Shown in pieces: positions 17,930 to 26,723 of a stretch of 64,000 nucleotides of DNA. The translations under genes were made by a program, and so were the position numbers. Source of the DNA: CAKOSP01 sp964372145 (GTDB lineage Bacteria; Bacillota_I; Bacilli_A; RF39; UBA660); NCBI GenBank assembly GCA_964372145.1, contig CAYJPM010000002.1, positions 1 to 64,000 on the forward strand, read 5' to 3'. The notes under the pieces were generated by a model, which was given only the letters and a program-made list of their open reading frames with translations, was not told where the DNA came from and did no database searches. Position 1 is the first letter of the stretch. The number at the start of each line of letters is the position of its first letter.

Positions 17930-19213
17930 TTATGGTGTTACAACAGTATCATAACCGTTATCTAATGTACCATTAAAGTCAGTTGAAGTTTCGTATTGTT
18001 GTTTAGTAAATCCGAAGTTAACTGTTACTTCAGTTCCAAGAACTTCAGCTAAATCCATATTATCTAAATCCATACCTTCAATATATATATATACTCTTAA
18101 TTTAGTAATACTGTTTGGTGCTAAGAACATGAATGGATTTCTCGCATCACCTTCAGCAGTTTTTTCAGTATCAGTAAATGTATTATATTGTGAAGTATAA
18201 GTTGTGCTAGCAGTTTGAGAATTCATTCCATCATAGATATCTACTGCAGATCCTGCAGGGATAGCTGTATGAATTGAATTTGTTGGATAATAATTTCCAT
18301 CTTCAAATGCTGTACAAGCTGTTCCAACTGAATAACTTGCTGCATTTAATAAGTCAGTAGCACTTGCATTTCTTTGATTACAGTTATCTGCAAACCAAGT
18401 TTCTGCATTAGTGTTATGAGCTGTATCATTTGGTTCCCAAATAGTATTTCTATTTGATTGACAAATAGCAGTTACACCAGTACCAGTACCAGCACAATCA
18501 ATACCTGTAATTAAAGATTGATCAGTAGATGTTCCAGCAACACGTCCTACTTGTAAGAATGCTACTCTTATTGAATTTTCAACTCCAGCAGCAGTTTGAT
18601 CTGCACTTGCAGAAGCATCTACTACAGCTTCAGAATTGTAAGTTAAGAATATTTCTTCTTCTTGTGTTGGATTATAAGCTTCGAAGTATTGAGTACCTGA
18701 TGAATTTTTTATGAATAAATCAAATGCTACATATCCTTCATTTTCATCTACATATACCGCAGGTGTTCCAGCTGTTGTGTCAGCAGGTGTTACTACAGTA
18801 CTGTTATCAATTGCTTCAGATAATACTTTAAATCCTCCAGCTGTTCTAGTGAAACTAGATTTTTCAAATAATGTTAATCTAGATGCAGTTGTATTTACTG
18901 TACCAGCACTAGATACTGGAACTAAACCAGTTCCCCAACTATTTGAATGTCCTGTATAAACAGTACTTGCATCTGTAGCATCAAATGTTTCCCAAGTTCC
19001 GTTTTCAATATCGATTGTATCACTCCAAGCAACACCATTAAGTGATAATTGTAAATGTTCTATAGCAGATACTTTTACGTTGAATGTGTTAACACCAACT
19101 TCTTGTCTTCCTATAAACCATGCGAATGTAGATACAACTAGTACTACTGCGCTTAAGCCCGCAAATACTACGATATTTTGGATTTTTTTACTTTTATTTC
19201 TTTTACTTTGCAT
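17930..19213 (-). CDS. Exported surface protein with TFAWF-type signal (paralogue 2)
   Basis: The 427-residue protein has an N-terminal KR-rich stretch, a hydrophobic segment ending LVVSTFAWFIGRQEVGVNTF, then a Thr/Ala/Asn-rich extracellular domain. Blocks shared with paralogues 1 and 3 are LQLSLNGVAWSD, GLVPVSSAGTVN, YVAFDLFIKNSSG, NTIWEPND and, near the end, KLRVYIYIEGMDLD followed by VNFGFTKQ. Four to six cysteines lie in the middle region. The gene looks less AT-rich than its surroundings and uses a restricted codon set, consistent with high expression. It is 17 bases downstream of paralogue 3, RBS GGAGG. Confidence 0.75.
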   Translation of the reverse strand: MQSKRNKSKKIQNIVVFAGLSAVVLVVSTFAWFIGRQEVGVNTFNVKVSAIEHLQLSLNGVAWSDTIDIENGTWETFDATDASTVYTGHSNSWGTGLVPVSSAGTVNTTASRLTLFEKSSFTRTAGGFKVLSEAIDNSTVVTPADTTAGTPAVYVDENEGYVAFDLFIKNSSGTQYFEAYNPTQEEEIFLTYNSEAVVDASASADQTAAGVENSIRVAFLQVGRVAGTSTDQSLITGIDCAGTGTGVTAICQSNRNTIWEPNDTAHNTNAETWFADNCNQRNASATDLLNAASYSVGTACTAFEDGNYYPTNSIHTAIPAGSAVDIYDGMNSQTASTTYTSQYNTFTDTEKTAEGDARNPFMFLAPNSITKLRVYIYIEGMDLDNMDLAEVLGTEVTVNFGFTKQQYETSTDFNGTLDNGYDTVVTP

Positions 19214-19230
19214 ATCTATTTCCTCCTATC

Positions 19231-20586
19231 CTATATCTCATCCGAAAGTTGTTGTTTAGTAAATCCGAAGTTAACATTGATTGATTGTCCTAAAGAAGCC
19301 CAATCGTAGTTATCAATATCTTGTCCTTCTAACCATACATAAACTCTTACTTTTGTAATACTGTTTGGTGCTAAATACATGAATGCAGGTCTGTCATCTT
19401 GATCAGCAACATCGATTGTTGTACCGTCAGCTTCATAAGTAACTCCTGTATTTTTCATAGTATCTGTGAAATAATATCCGATACCAGCTGTATTAGCAGT
19501 TCCAGCTATAAATTCATTGTAACTATCTAATAATGTAGTAGTTTTCATATCTAAAATTTTAGGTAATGTAGATCCACTTTCATCAGTAGTAGCTGTATGA
19601 CCATTAAATGCAGCTCCGTCATATACGTCTACTGCGTCAGTAGAAGCTATATTTCCAGTTACGGCATAAGTTGGTGATGCAGTTCCGTCAACTAATGTTC
19701 CACAAGTTCCTGGTGATGCAGCATCATAAGGTCTAGTAGTACAGTTATCTCCATAGAATGTTACAGCATTTGCTGAATGTTTAGCATCATTTGGTTCCCA
19801 AATTGCAGCTGGTCTACAAATAGCGTCATCTGAAGCACAGTTTAATCCTGCAGCTGTAGCAGCATCGATATCTCCTGTATCAGGAATTTCTACTCTTGCT
19901 ATTGAAGCAAATCCTACTCTTACTGAGTTTTCTAATCCATAATTAGCAGTTCCAGCACTTACTACTGAATCTGTAGTTAAATAAATTGCTTCTTCATTTT
20001 GAATATCTACATCATCATAATATTGTAATTCTGTAGTATTTTTTATAAATAAATCGAATGCGATATAACCTGGATGTTCAGTAGCTCCATTGTTTGGAAC
20101 TTGATTAGCCATTAATCTATATCCCCATTCTGTTGATGTTAAGTTTCCTGCTGAATCTAAATCTGTTGATGATAAACTAGCTTTATCATATAAAACTAAT
20201 CTTGATGCATCAGAATCAATTTGTCCTGATGATGACATTGGAATTAATCCGTAGTGTTCAACTGTTCCTGCACCGTCATCTGATTTAATACCAGTCCATG
20301 AATTTGTGTTACCAGTATAAGCACCAGTATTATAATTTCCTTCGTTAATGTCTAAGTTAGTATTAGTAGCTCCGCCTACAGCGTCAACTCCTCCATACCA
20401 ATCAGTTCCATTAAGAGAAAATTCTAATCCTTGAGTTGGTGCAATGCTAACATTAAATTCACTAACACTTACTTCGTCAAGTGCTATGAACCATGCATAT
20501 GTTGAAACTATTAAGATAATCGCAGTTAAAGTTGTAACTGCAGCTAAGTTTCTAACACTGTTTTTTCGTTTTGCTTTTTTTTGCAT
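19231..20586 (-). CDS. Exported surface protein with TYAWF-type signal (paralogue 3)
   Basis: The 451-residue protein has a KR-rich start, a membrane segment ending LIVSTYAWFIALDEVSVSEF and a Thr/Ala/Gly-rich extracellular domain. It is clearly paralogous to the downstream gene: EFSLNGTDWYGG, GLIPMSSSGQIDSDASRL, YIAFDLFIKNTTE, AIWEPNDAKHSANA, FMYLAPNSITKVRVYVWLEG and VNFGFTKQ. Paired cysteines (LNCASDDAIC, DNCTTRP) may form disulfides. RBS GGAGG precedes ATG 20586. Substrate of a SipW-type peptidase by inference. Confidence 0.75.
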   Translation of the reverse strand: MQKKAKRKNSVRNLAAVTTLTAIILIVSTYAWFIALDEVSVSEFNVSIAPTQGLEFSLNGTDWYGGVDAVGGATNTNLDINEGNYNTGAYTGNTNSWTGIKSDDGAGTVEHYGLIPMSSSGQIDSDASRLVLYDKASLSSTDLDSAGNLTSTEWGYRLMANQVPNNGATEHPGYIAFDLFIKNTTELQYYDDVDIQNEEAIYLTTDSVVSAGTANYGLENSVRVGFASIARVEIPDTGDIDAATAAGLNCASDDAICRPAAIWEPNDAKHSANAVTFYGDNCTTRPYDAASPGTCGTLVDGTASPTYAVTGNIASTDAVDVYDGAAFNGHTATTDESGSTLPKILDMKTTTLLDSYNEFIAGTANTAGIGYYFTDTMKNTGVTYEADGTTIDVADQDDRPAFMYLAPNSITKVRVYVWLEGQDIDNYDWASLGQSINVNFGFTKQQLSDEI

Positions 20587-20600
20587 AACTTTTTCTCCTC

Positions 20601-21296
20601 CTATTTTTCGATGAATTCTGAATTGAATTGCATGTGCATTTTGATTTCGCCGCCAATAATGTTATTAGTACAATCCGGATCTTTTCCTTCAAGCCAAACA
20701 ACTATTGTATATTTCGTGATATCCCCCGGTTTGAAATCTACGACATGATCAGCAGCAACTAGTTTATCAGAAACAAAAGCAGTTGTATCTGGTTCTGGTT
20801 CTCCAGAACTAGCCTGTTTTGCATAGACAATTGGTTCATCATTCTTATAAACTTTAATCCTTACAGCTTCATCAACATTCTTTATAACATCTTCGATTAT
20901 TATTTCTGAATGATATTCTGTCAACTTATCGCCAATATTTTCGATAAAAAACGTGTATGCTATGTAATTATCGCCATTATGTGACCCCCCGTCACTTTCA
21001 TGAAGATCATTTGGTAACCAGCTCTCCGTTACGTTATCGAAAACATCGATAGTGTCAGCATATAACTCAGATCTAAAAACTTTGTAATAAGGATCATCAT
21101 AAATGATTAATCCTCTTTCATGATACAAATTTTCATCCAATGTTATAGTGAAATTTCCACTATTATAAACAAAACCAATAATTAGATACGAAAATATAAT
21201 TGCGAGTAAAAGTACTACTACAACAAGTTTTGCAACCTTTAATAGTTTTTTATCTCTCCTTATTTTTTCAGCGTCAACAGTAAATTTATTATCCAT
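20601..21296 (-). CDS. Membrane-anchored member of the WLEGQD surface family (paralogue 4)
   Basis: This 231-residue protein (ATG 21296, RBS GAGG; a TTG nine bases upstream is less likely) has a cytosolic N terminus, one membrane helix (about 20-46) without a TYAWF end, and an extracellular domain. It carries the family blocks in short form: YIAYTFFIENIGD and KYTIVVWLEGKDPDC followed by HMQFNSEF. It therefore looks like a membrane-retained anchor or assembly partner for the three larger paralogues. It is the first gene after the promoter at 21376. Base use differs from its neighbours, with more C and G and several runs of C. Confidence 0.7.
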   Translation of the reverse strand: MDNKFTVDAEKIRRDKKLLKVAKLVVVVLLLAIIFSYLIIGFVYNSGNFTITLDENLYHERGLIIYDDPYYKVFRSELYADTIDVFDNVTESWLPNDLHESDGGSHNGDNYIAYTFFIENIGDKLTEYHSEIIIEDVIKNVDEAVRIKVYKNDEPIVYAKQASSGEPEPDTTAFVSDKLVAADHVVDFKPGDITKYTIVVWLEGKDPDCTNNIIGGEIKMHMQFNSEFIEK

Positions 21297-21375
21297 AATC
21301 CTCAATCCTTATAAATATCAATTACTTTTAATAAGTCTACCTTGTATATTGATATCTTATCTATAATACTACTTA

Positions 21376-21403
21376 ATTATATCATAAAGAAAAATCAAGT
21401 CAA
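21376..21403 (-). promoter_or_regulatory. Sigma-A-like promoter of the surface-protein operon
   Basis: TTGACT (21398-21403), a 16-bp spacer and TATAAT (21376-21381) on the minus strand, driving the operon that starts at 21296. Confidence 0.75.
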
Positions 21404-21410
21404 TAAATTT

Positions 21411-21427
21411 TGTCGAATTTTGTCTAA
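21411..21427. promoter_or_regulatory. Tandem Spo0A-box-like sites
   Basis: TGTCGAA at 21411-21417 and TGTCTAA at 21421-21427 are direct repeats exactly 10 bp apart. They start eight bases upstream of the -35 box of the 21296 operon. Tandem 0A boxes with 10-bp spacing are the known binding arrangement for Spo0A dimers. The first matches the consensus fully, the second has one mismatch. Confidence 0.6.
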
Positions 21428-21472
21428 ATATTTTTCTCAATATTATTGCACGTTATTACTTAGTGTAAAATG

Positions 21473-21488
21473 ATGTAAATATTTACAT
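21473..21488. repeat. Perfect 16-bp palindrome in the divergent promoter region
   Basis: ATGTAAATATTTACAT reads the same on both strands. It lies between the two divergent promoters, about 30 bp upstream of the plus-strand -35. It could be an operator for another regulator. Confidence 0.5.
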
Positions 21489-21516
21489 TTTTTTAATATA
21501 ATTTACACTTTATATA

Positions 21517-21545
21517 TTGCATTTTACACTATATATATATATAAT
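21517..21545 (+). promoter_or_regulatory. Promoter of the plus-strand TasA-like gene
   Basis: TTGCAT (21517-21522), a 17-bp spacer and TATAAT (21540-21545). Confidence 0.65.
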
Positions 21546-21570
21546 AAAGTTGTGAATGAAAGGGATTAAT

Positions 21571-22191
21571 ATGAAAAAGAAATTTAGATTTTTACTTTTA
21601 ATTATGTTAATGGTCGTCGCGGTAAGTATGATTAGTAATACCTATTCTCGGTATGTTGCTGACACTACAGGTAATGTCGAAATGGCACTTGCTAAATGGC
21701 AGATTTTAGTTAATGAAAATGATATTGTTACTAATACTAGTTCATCTATTAACTTTACTCCTATAATTGATGAAAATGTTAATGTTTCTAATGATACTTT
21801 AGCACCATCATCTACTGGATATTTCGATATAGATGTTAATCCAAGCAATGTAGATCTTTCATTTAGATACTCTATTAATTTAAATATTAATGGTTCTACT
21901 TTACCGGATGTAATGATTTCTAAATATGAAATATTAGATGAAACTAAAGTGAGTGACCCACTTAATATAATAGATATAGAAAATAATTTAATTGAAAATA
22001 CATTATTATATAATAGTACAATAGAAAATTATAAACATGAAGCGTTTACTATAAGAGTTTACTTCGAATGGTATGAGAATACAGACAACTTAATGGATGA
22101 TGAAGCTGATACTGCTGCTGGTTTAGATGCAGCTGTTAATGATACTAAATTTACAATGACTGCTTCAATTAATTTTGAACAAATAATATAA
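21571..22191 (+). CDS. Small TasA/CalY-like exported protein
   Basis: From ATG 21571 (AAAGGGA five bases upstream; the ATG at 21556 would put that site inside the gene) the protein has 206 residues. The signal region ends SMISNTYSRYVADTTGNVEMALAKWQI, the form typical of SipW-dependent exported proteins in Bacillota (TYSRY ... AKW). The rest is predicted beta-rich, with TGYFDIDVNPSNVDLSFRY resembling the beta-sandwich of TasA/CalY-type proteins. It is the only plus-strand gene of the locus, divergent from the four-paralogue operon across a shared regulatory region. Likely a matrix or filament component processed by the SipW-type peptidase. Confidence 0.7.
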   Translation: MKKKFRFLLLIMLMVVAVSMISNTYSRYVADTTGNVEMALAKWQILVNENDIVTNTSSSINFTPIIDENVNVSNDTLAPSSTGYFDIDVNPSNVDLSFRYSINLNINGSTLPDVMISKYEILDETKVSDPLNIIDIENNLIENTLLYNSTIENYKHEAFTIRVYFEWYENTDNLMDDEADTAAGLDAAVNDTKFTMTASINFEQII

Positions 22192-22220
22192 ATAACAATT
22201 TACAATTGTTATTTTTTTTC
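22191..22220 (+). terminator. Terminator of the TasA-like gene
   Basis: AATAACAATT and its complement with a three-base loop and eight T. Confidence 0.8.
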
Positions 22221-22227
22221 ATAAAAA

Positions 22228-22251
22228 AATAAGTACTATATAGTACTTATT
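22228..22251 (-). terminator. Terminator of the 22236 gene
   Basis: A perfect 24-bp palindrome (AATAAGTACTA arms) overlapping the stop codon, followed by seven T on the minus strand. Confidence 0.75.
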
Positions 22252-23456
22252 GCTTCTTTAGTTGCTTCTATTACAGGAACTACTCTACAATTAACATTTT
22301 TATTTGTTTTTGTTATTGTAGAATATTCTGCATTTAATTGTTTAAATGAAAAAGCGTTTTCTAAATCATATTCATTTTCTAACCAAATACATGAACTTGA
22401 TTGTAAATAATCGTATTTTATATTTGAGTATGAATAATAACCTTCATAAGCTATTAATTCATTAATTTCAGTAGTAACTCTATCATTGTAACTTAAATTT
22501 CCTATTACAATATCTGACATATTTTCTTTTTTTATTACTGAATTACTTATATCTTTACTTATCACTGACAATATATCTTCTAGTTTAAGCGATCTTCTAT
22601 TAACTGACCAACTTGATGTAGCATTTGCTAATGATGTATTATAATTACTATAAGTACCAGTTTGATAATTGTTTTTTATATCTGGTAATAAAGTAACTGT
22701 TGTATCAGAATTTTTATTATCTAAATCTATTACATTTGTTTTCAAACAAGTAGAACTTACTGAAGTACAACTTTTATTATTAACTACATCAAACAATATT
22801 GTTTCTCCAAATATATAATCACCATCTGATGCATCTGGGTCTTTAATATCTTGACTTGCTACAACTAAGAATGATATTTCTATAGGTTTTAGTTGAACAT
22901 ATGTTGAATCATTTAGTAATTTATTTTCTTCTTCAGCAATGAAATTATATGCTTCAAGTCCCCAGTAACTATCTAATTTATCATTACCTGAATCAAGTGG
23001 CCAAGTAATTGTTACATCAAATGTACTTTTACCGGTTCTTTCAGTTAAATAATTATTACTCAATGACACATTAATTTTAAATGGATAGTTATGAGATAAT
23101 GAGTCTTGCACTTCTTCAGCTGTTAATACATCACTTACTACGTAATTATCTATGTTAAGTATTCTTGCTTCGTCTATTTCAATTCCTAATATTGCACTAC
23201 TATCTCCATAATTGTTTATGTCAATTGTTTCAGTTATTGGATCCATACCAGGATATATTTCATCAGTAGTAACTACTATTGAGTTTGTAACTACCGTGTC
23301 TTCATCTTTAAATTCAACATTCCATGATCTTACATCAACAGATGCTTTAGTATTTACAAAGTTTCCATAAGTAAACCAAGCATATGTAAAGGACATAAAT
23401 GATATTACTAACAAAATTAATATCACAATTCTAAATTTTTTTATATGTTTTTTCAT
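22236..23456 (-). CDS. Exported surface protein with FTYAWFTYGNF-type signal
   Basis: The 406-residue protein has a short basic N terminus, a hydrophobic segment ending MSFTYAWFTYGNFVNTKASV, then an extracellular domain. The block SVDVRSWNVEF after the signal, and YPGMDPITETIDINNYGDSSAILGI, resemble the start of TasA-like mature proteins, where a 'pG' turn is followed by a beta-strand. It lacks the WLEGQD block of the other paralogues. Two close cysteines (CTSVSSTC) lie mid-protein, and another pair is near the end. It is 26 bases downstream of sipW, so enzyme and substrate are co-transcribed, as with B. subtilis sipW-tasA. Confidence 0.75.
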   Translation of the reverse strand: MKKHIKKFRIVILILLVISFMSFTYAWFTYGNFVNTKASVDVRSWNVEFKDEDTVVTNSIVVTTDEIYPGMDPITETIDINNYGDSSAILGIEIDEARILNIDNYVVSDVLTAEEVQDSLSHNYPFKINVSLSNNYLTERTGKSTFDVTITWPLDSGNDKLDSYWGLEAYNFIAEEENKLLNDSTYVQLKPIEISFLVVASQDIKDPDASDGDYIFGETILFDVVNNKSCTSVSSTCLKTNVIDLDNKNSDTTVTLLPDIKNNYQTGTYSNYNTSLANATSSWSVNRRSLKLEDILSVISKDISNSVIKKENMSDIVIGNLSYNDRVTTEINELIAYEGYYSYSNIKYDYLQSSSCIWLENEYDLENAFSFKQLNAEYSTITKTNKNVNCRVVPVIEATKEAISTI

Positions 23457-23482
23457 TTATTGTTCCTTCCGTCTATTAGTAT

Positions 23483-24037
23483 TTATCTTCTACGTCTTTC
23501 TTCTTCTTTTTCTAACATTTTAATTATTATTTCATATCCTACATATGCTAATATTGGTAAAAATATAAATAAATACATCCCCCACGGTTGACTTACAATA
23601 CCATATATAGCAGATAAAATTATTGATTTGTATATAACTACTCCATATACTTGACTCTCATGAACTATTGGATCTTCAACTGAGTTTGCTATACCTTTAG
23701 TTCTGAACATAAATTCATCATTTTCATCTTTTTCTATTCCAATAACTTCATGAGTTATTACTTTATCTTTGAATGAACCTTCTGCTCCTAAGTAACTAAT
23801 TGAGTCACCTATTTCTATATTTTCTGGATTAGTTTCTTTACTGATTAATATATTACCTATTTCATATTTAGGTTCCATACTACCAGTTAAAACACTGAAC
23901 ATTCTAAAATTAAAGAATGAAAATTCATTATTAGTAAATCTTTGTAGTATTACACTCATTACGAATGCAATAATAATGATACCTATTATTACTTTAAAAG
24001 CAATTCCGCATATTTTAAAAATTTTGTTATTTTTCAT
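23483..24037 (-). CDS. sipW: SipW-type signal peptidase I (Ser-His)
   Basis: The 184-residue membrane protease has two terminal membrane helices (near 7-27 and 148-170). The catalytic serine is in VLTGSMEPKYEIGNIL (about residue 52), and the general base is the histidine of VITHEVIGI rather than lysine, which places it in the ER/SipW branch of family S26. The later KGDxN box reads KGIANS. SipW enzymes process TasA-like precursors. Its position directly before a TYAWF protein and inside the locus supports that role for all the exported proteins here. Confidence 0.88.
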   Translation of the reverse strand: MKNNKIFKICGIAFKVIIGIIIIAFVMSVILQRFTNNEFSFFNFRMFSVLTGSMEPKYEIGNILISKETNPENIEIGDSISYLGAEGSFKDKVITHEVIGIEKDENDEFMFRTKGIANSVEDPIVHESQVYGVVIYKSIILSAIYGIVSQPWGMYLFIFLPILAYVGYEIIIKMLEKEEERRRR

Positions 24038-24045
24038 TTTATGTA

Positions 24046-25188
24046 TTACAAGTATTCTTGTACCCTTTCTAAATATTCATCCATTGCACTTTTAAATTTC
24101 TTTTTAATATCAGTATTTGCAATAGCATTTCTGTCGCCAGAATCACCTTTATTATTCCCTAAATGTTCACTAATAAGTTTTAATATTTCATCATCTGTAA
24201 TTTTAAAACCACATTTTCTTAGTAAATCTATTAATCTGCCTATCTCTTCGTTTATTAATGAAAAAGCAAATTCGTTTAATTTTTCTTTTTGTTCTTTTTT
24301 TGTTTTACTAACTGACTCTAGTACATAATAATTCACTAAAAATGAATGATCAAGTAATCCGTTTAGTAAATCGTTACCATCAGTATCTAATCCATTATTT
24401 TTATTATTAGCGTTTTCATCATAATTGTATAAAAAATTCCATAAATTTACCGCTACTTGAAAGTTAGGATTTTTAAGTATTATATTTGTTTTTTTAATCG
24501 GCGGATTAATCAGTTTAACATGAGCTTTTTCGAGTTCTTTAATTAACTGACTTCTATTCCAAGATGACATATAATCTTTAACTCTTTTAATTCTTTCTCT
24601 TACTCTTTTTATTTCTTCTTGTAACTTTTTATCTATTCCGGAATTTGAAACATCTGTAGCTTTAATAATAAGTTCTACATTTATGTCTTCTGATCCTATT
24701 CTAGTATCAGCGGCATATTCCATTTTCCTTGATCTATCTATTAAAAGTTCATCTAACTCTTTTTCTTTTTTTAAGACAAATCTTGTTAAGAAAAACAATA
24801 GTGTATAAAGAAACCTATTTTCATATATGTTATAGGTTTCTTCACTTTTTACATTAAGAATTTTATTAACTCTTATATCAGTTGTTTTATTATTATAATC
24901 ATCTATATAAAATGTATGTCTAGCTAAGTCTTGAACACTTTCAGATGTTATTTTTTTAGCTTTTTCAATTATTTCAACTTCTGGATCATTAATCAATATA
25001 AGTTTTGGATTTCTAACAACGTTATCTATGTATGGACAAGCATCTTCGACTATATCTAACCAATCAAAAGTTATTGAATCTCCATTTATCTTTGCTTTAT
25101 AATGCATTTTTGATGATAATTTATTAAAAAATTCTTTATTATTTTTTTTAATTTCATCACTAGCTTCCTTGTTAATAAGATCAGCCAT
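24046..25188 (-). CDS. DUF2357-like protein, partner of the AAA+ ATPase
   Basis: The 380-residue protein contains the pattern of DUF2357 proteins: DIRVNKILNVKSEETYNIYENRFLYTLL (about 105-132), then long helices with basic residues (KKLQEEIKRVRERIKRVKDY). DUF2357 proteins are commonly encoded beside McrB-like ATPases, as here, and are compared with McrC. No nuclease motif is obvious to me. There is no signal peptide, so it is cytosolic. The gene is 17 bases after the ATPase gene and eight before sipW, in one operon. The family call is by motif and context. Confidence 0.6.
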   Translation of the reverse strand: MADLINKEASDEIKKNNKEFFNKLSSKMHYKAKINGDSITFDWLDIVEDACPYIDNVVRNPKLILINDPEVEIIEKAKKITSESVQDLARHTFYIDDYNNKTTDIRVNKILNVKSEETYNIYENRFLYTLLFFLTRFVLKKEKELDELLIDRSRKMEYAADTRIGSEDINVELIIKATDVSNSGIDKKLQEEIKRVRERIKRVKDYMSSWNRSQLIKELEKAHVKLINPPIKKTNIILKNPNFQVAVNLWNFLYNYDENANNKNNGLDTDGNDLLNGLLDHSFLVNYYVLESVSKTKKEQKEKLNEFAFSLINEEIGRLIDLLRKCGFKITDDEILKLISEHLGNNKGDSGDRNAIANTDIKKKFKSAMDEYLERVQEYL

Positions 25189-25205
25189 ATATAATCACAC
25201 CCTTC

Positions 25206-26723
25206 TTATATTGATTTTTTGATATATTCTACAAATTCAATACATTCTTTCATAACACCTTTACCACATTCTTTATTTAAGAATGATATGAAAGGATCTA
25301 ATTCATCACGTATAAACGCAATATTTAATTGTTCAAATTTTCTTAATATTTTTCTAGCAATAAAGTAATCTATTGCTTCCATTTCGTCCCCACCACATGC
25401 TACATACACAGGTGTAAATGTTTTTAATTGTTTCATAATACGGTTACCAAACGCTATTCTGAAATGATTTATAACATATTCATCTATATGAGCAAGCTTA
25501 GTCAACGCATCTTCACTAACAACAACATTTTTTAAAGCTTCTTCAAATAGTTGTTCTAAATATGATGAGTTCATTTTAACTGCTTCTTGATGACGACATT
25601 CAAATGGTTCAATCTTTTTATTAATATCAATAGGTATTGCTCTATCATAAACTTTATCTGTTACCATATATGTTGAATCATCGTTGTTTATTGTTCCTAT
25701 GTACCAAAGGTTACCTGGTAATTGAATTTTTCCATTAACTATACGTTTAGGATCTTGAGGCCAACCACTAGTAACTAGTTCCACTATCCATTCATCTCTA
25801 ACTGGAATTTCTAGTATTGATAACATTTCTGCAAAATAATACTCTACTCTGGCAATATTCATTTCATCTAAGATGATTGTATGAACATTATCATCATATC
25901 CAGCTGCATAAATTTCACCTAAAGCATCTGTTTCAGTAAATTTCTTTGTAAATTCGTTGAAATATCCAAAAAATTCTGTTTTATCTTTCCATGATGGTTG
26001 TACTGATGATACTACTGAATCATTAGCAACAAATTTACCCCAAGCATAAGCAAGTGATGTTTTACCTGTTCCTGAAATACCTTGTAGTATTATTAATCTA
26101 GAACTTGCAAGACCTGCTATAAATACTCTTAATAATGATGGTTCATAATATAGTTTTAATTCACTTGCAGCAAAGCATCTTAAATTATCTATTAATTCTT
26201 CTAATGTAAAATTATTATTATAATTTTCTACTGTGTAATCAGCAAAATTTTCATCAATTAATTCTAGTTTAGGGAATCTATGAGCATTTTCTTTTGTTTC
26301 TTCATCAACTTCTTCATCTGGATTTGCATCTGGATCATTTTCATCTTCTGGGTTAAGTCCTAATTGTGAAACTTTCATTGCCATTAATTCTGCATTTTCT
26401 TTCATTAATTTTCTAACTTGATTATTTAATTTATCTATTTCTTCAAGCATTGATTCATTACTAACTTTATGTGTCTTATTTCTAATAAATCTTTTAACAT
26501 ATATAAATATGATAAAACCTATTAGACCTAAGAATAATACTACGATAGCAATTGCGAAAGCTACAAACAGCCACTCAGGGCCATCAAAGTTTTCGCTATA
26601 ATTGTCTACTATATTTACATATTCTGCTACGTTAAACAGTTGAAAAAAACCATCCCAAATTGATTTTAATCCTTCCATAAAAACATCAATAAACTCGAAA
26701 AAAAATCTTATAAATGTATTCAT
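25206..26723 (-). CDS. Membrane-anchored McrB-like AAA+ ATPase
   Basis: The 505-residue protein has a membrane helix at about 52-77, a coiled coil (SMLEEIDKLNNQVRKLMKENAEL), an acidic linker and an AAA+ domain. Walker A is GISGTGKTSLAYAW (about 216-229), Walker B is HTIILDEMNIARVEYYFAEML, and the sensor region is WYIGTINNDDSTYMVTDKVYDRA. The DEMN..R pattern is characteristic of McrB/MoxR-type enzymes. A transmembrane anchor is unusual for McrB relatives. With its DUF2357 neighbour and three S26-like proteins it points to an energy-driven step in exporting or assembling the surface proteins rather than to DNA restriction. That function is inference. Confidence 0.8.
   Translation of the reverse strand: MNTFIRFFFEFIDVFMEGLKSIWDGFFQLFNVAEYVNIVDNYSENFDGPEWLFVAFAIAIVVLFLGLIGFIIFIYVKRFIRNKTHKVSNESMLEEIDKLNNQVRKLMKENAELMAMKVSQLGLNPEDENDPDANPDEEVDEETKENAHRFPKLELIDENFADYTVENYNNNFTLEELIDNLRCFAASELKLYYEPSLLRVFIAGLASSRLIILQGISGTGKTSLAYAWGKFVANDSVVSSVQPSWKDKTEFFGYFNEFTKKFTETDALGEIYAAGYDDNVHTIILDEMNIARVEYYFAEMLSILEIPVRDEWIVELVTSGWPQDPKRIVNGKIQLPGNLWYIGTINNDDSTYMVTDKVYDRAIPIDINKKIEPFECRHQEAVKMNSSYLEQLFEEALKNVVVSEDALTKLAHIDEYVINHFRIAFGNRIMKQLKTFTPVYVACGGDEMEAIDYFIARKILRKFEQLNIAFIRDELDPFISFLNKECGKGVMKECIEFVEYIKKSI

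Noticed and set aside
24046..26723. McrBC-type restriction system or phage defence
   Set aside because: The ATPase is McrB-like, but it has a membrane helix, no DNA-binding domain is seen, and all neighbours are export or surface genes. Not excluded, only less likely.
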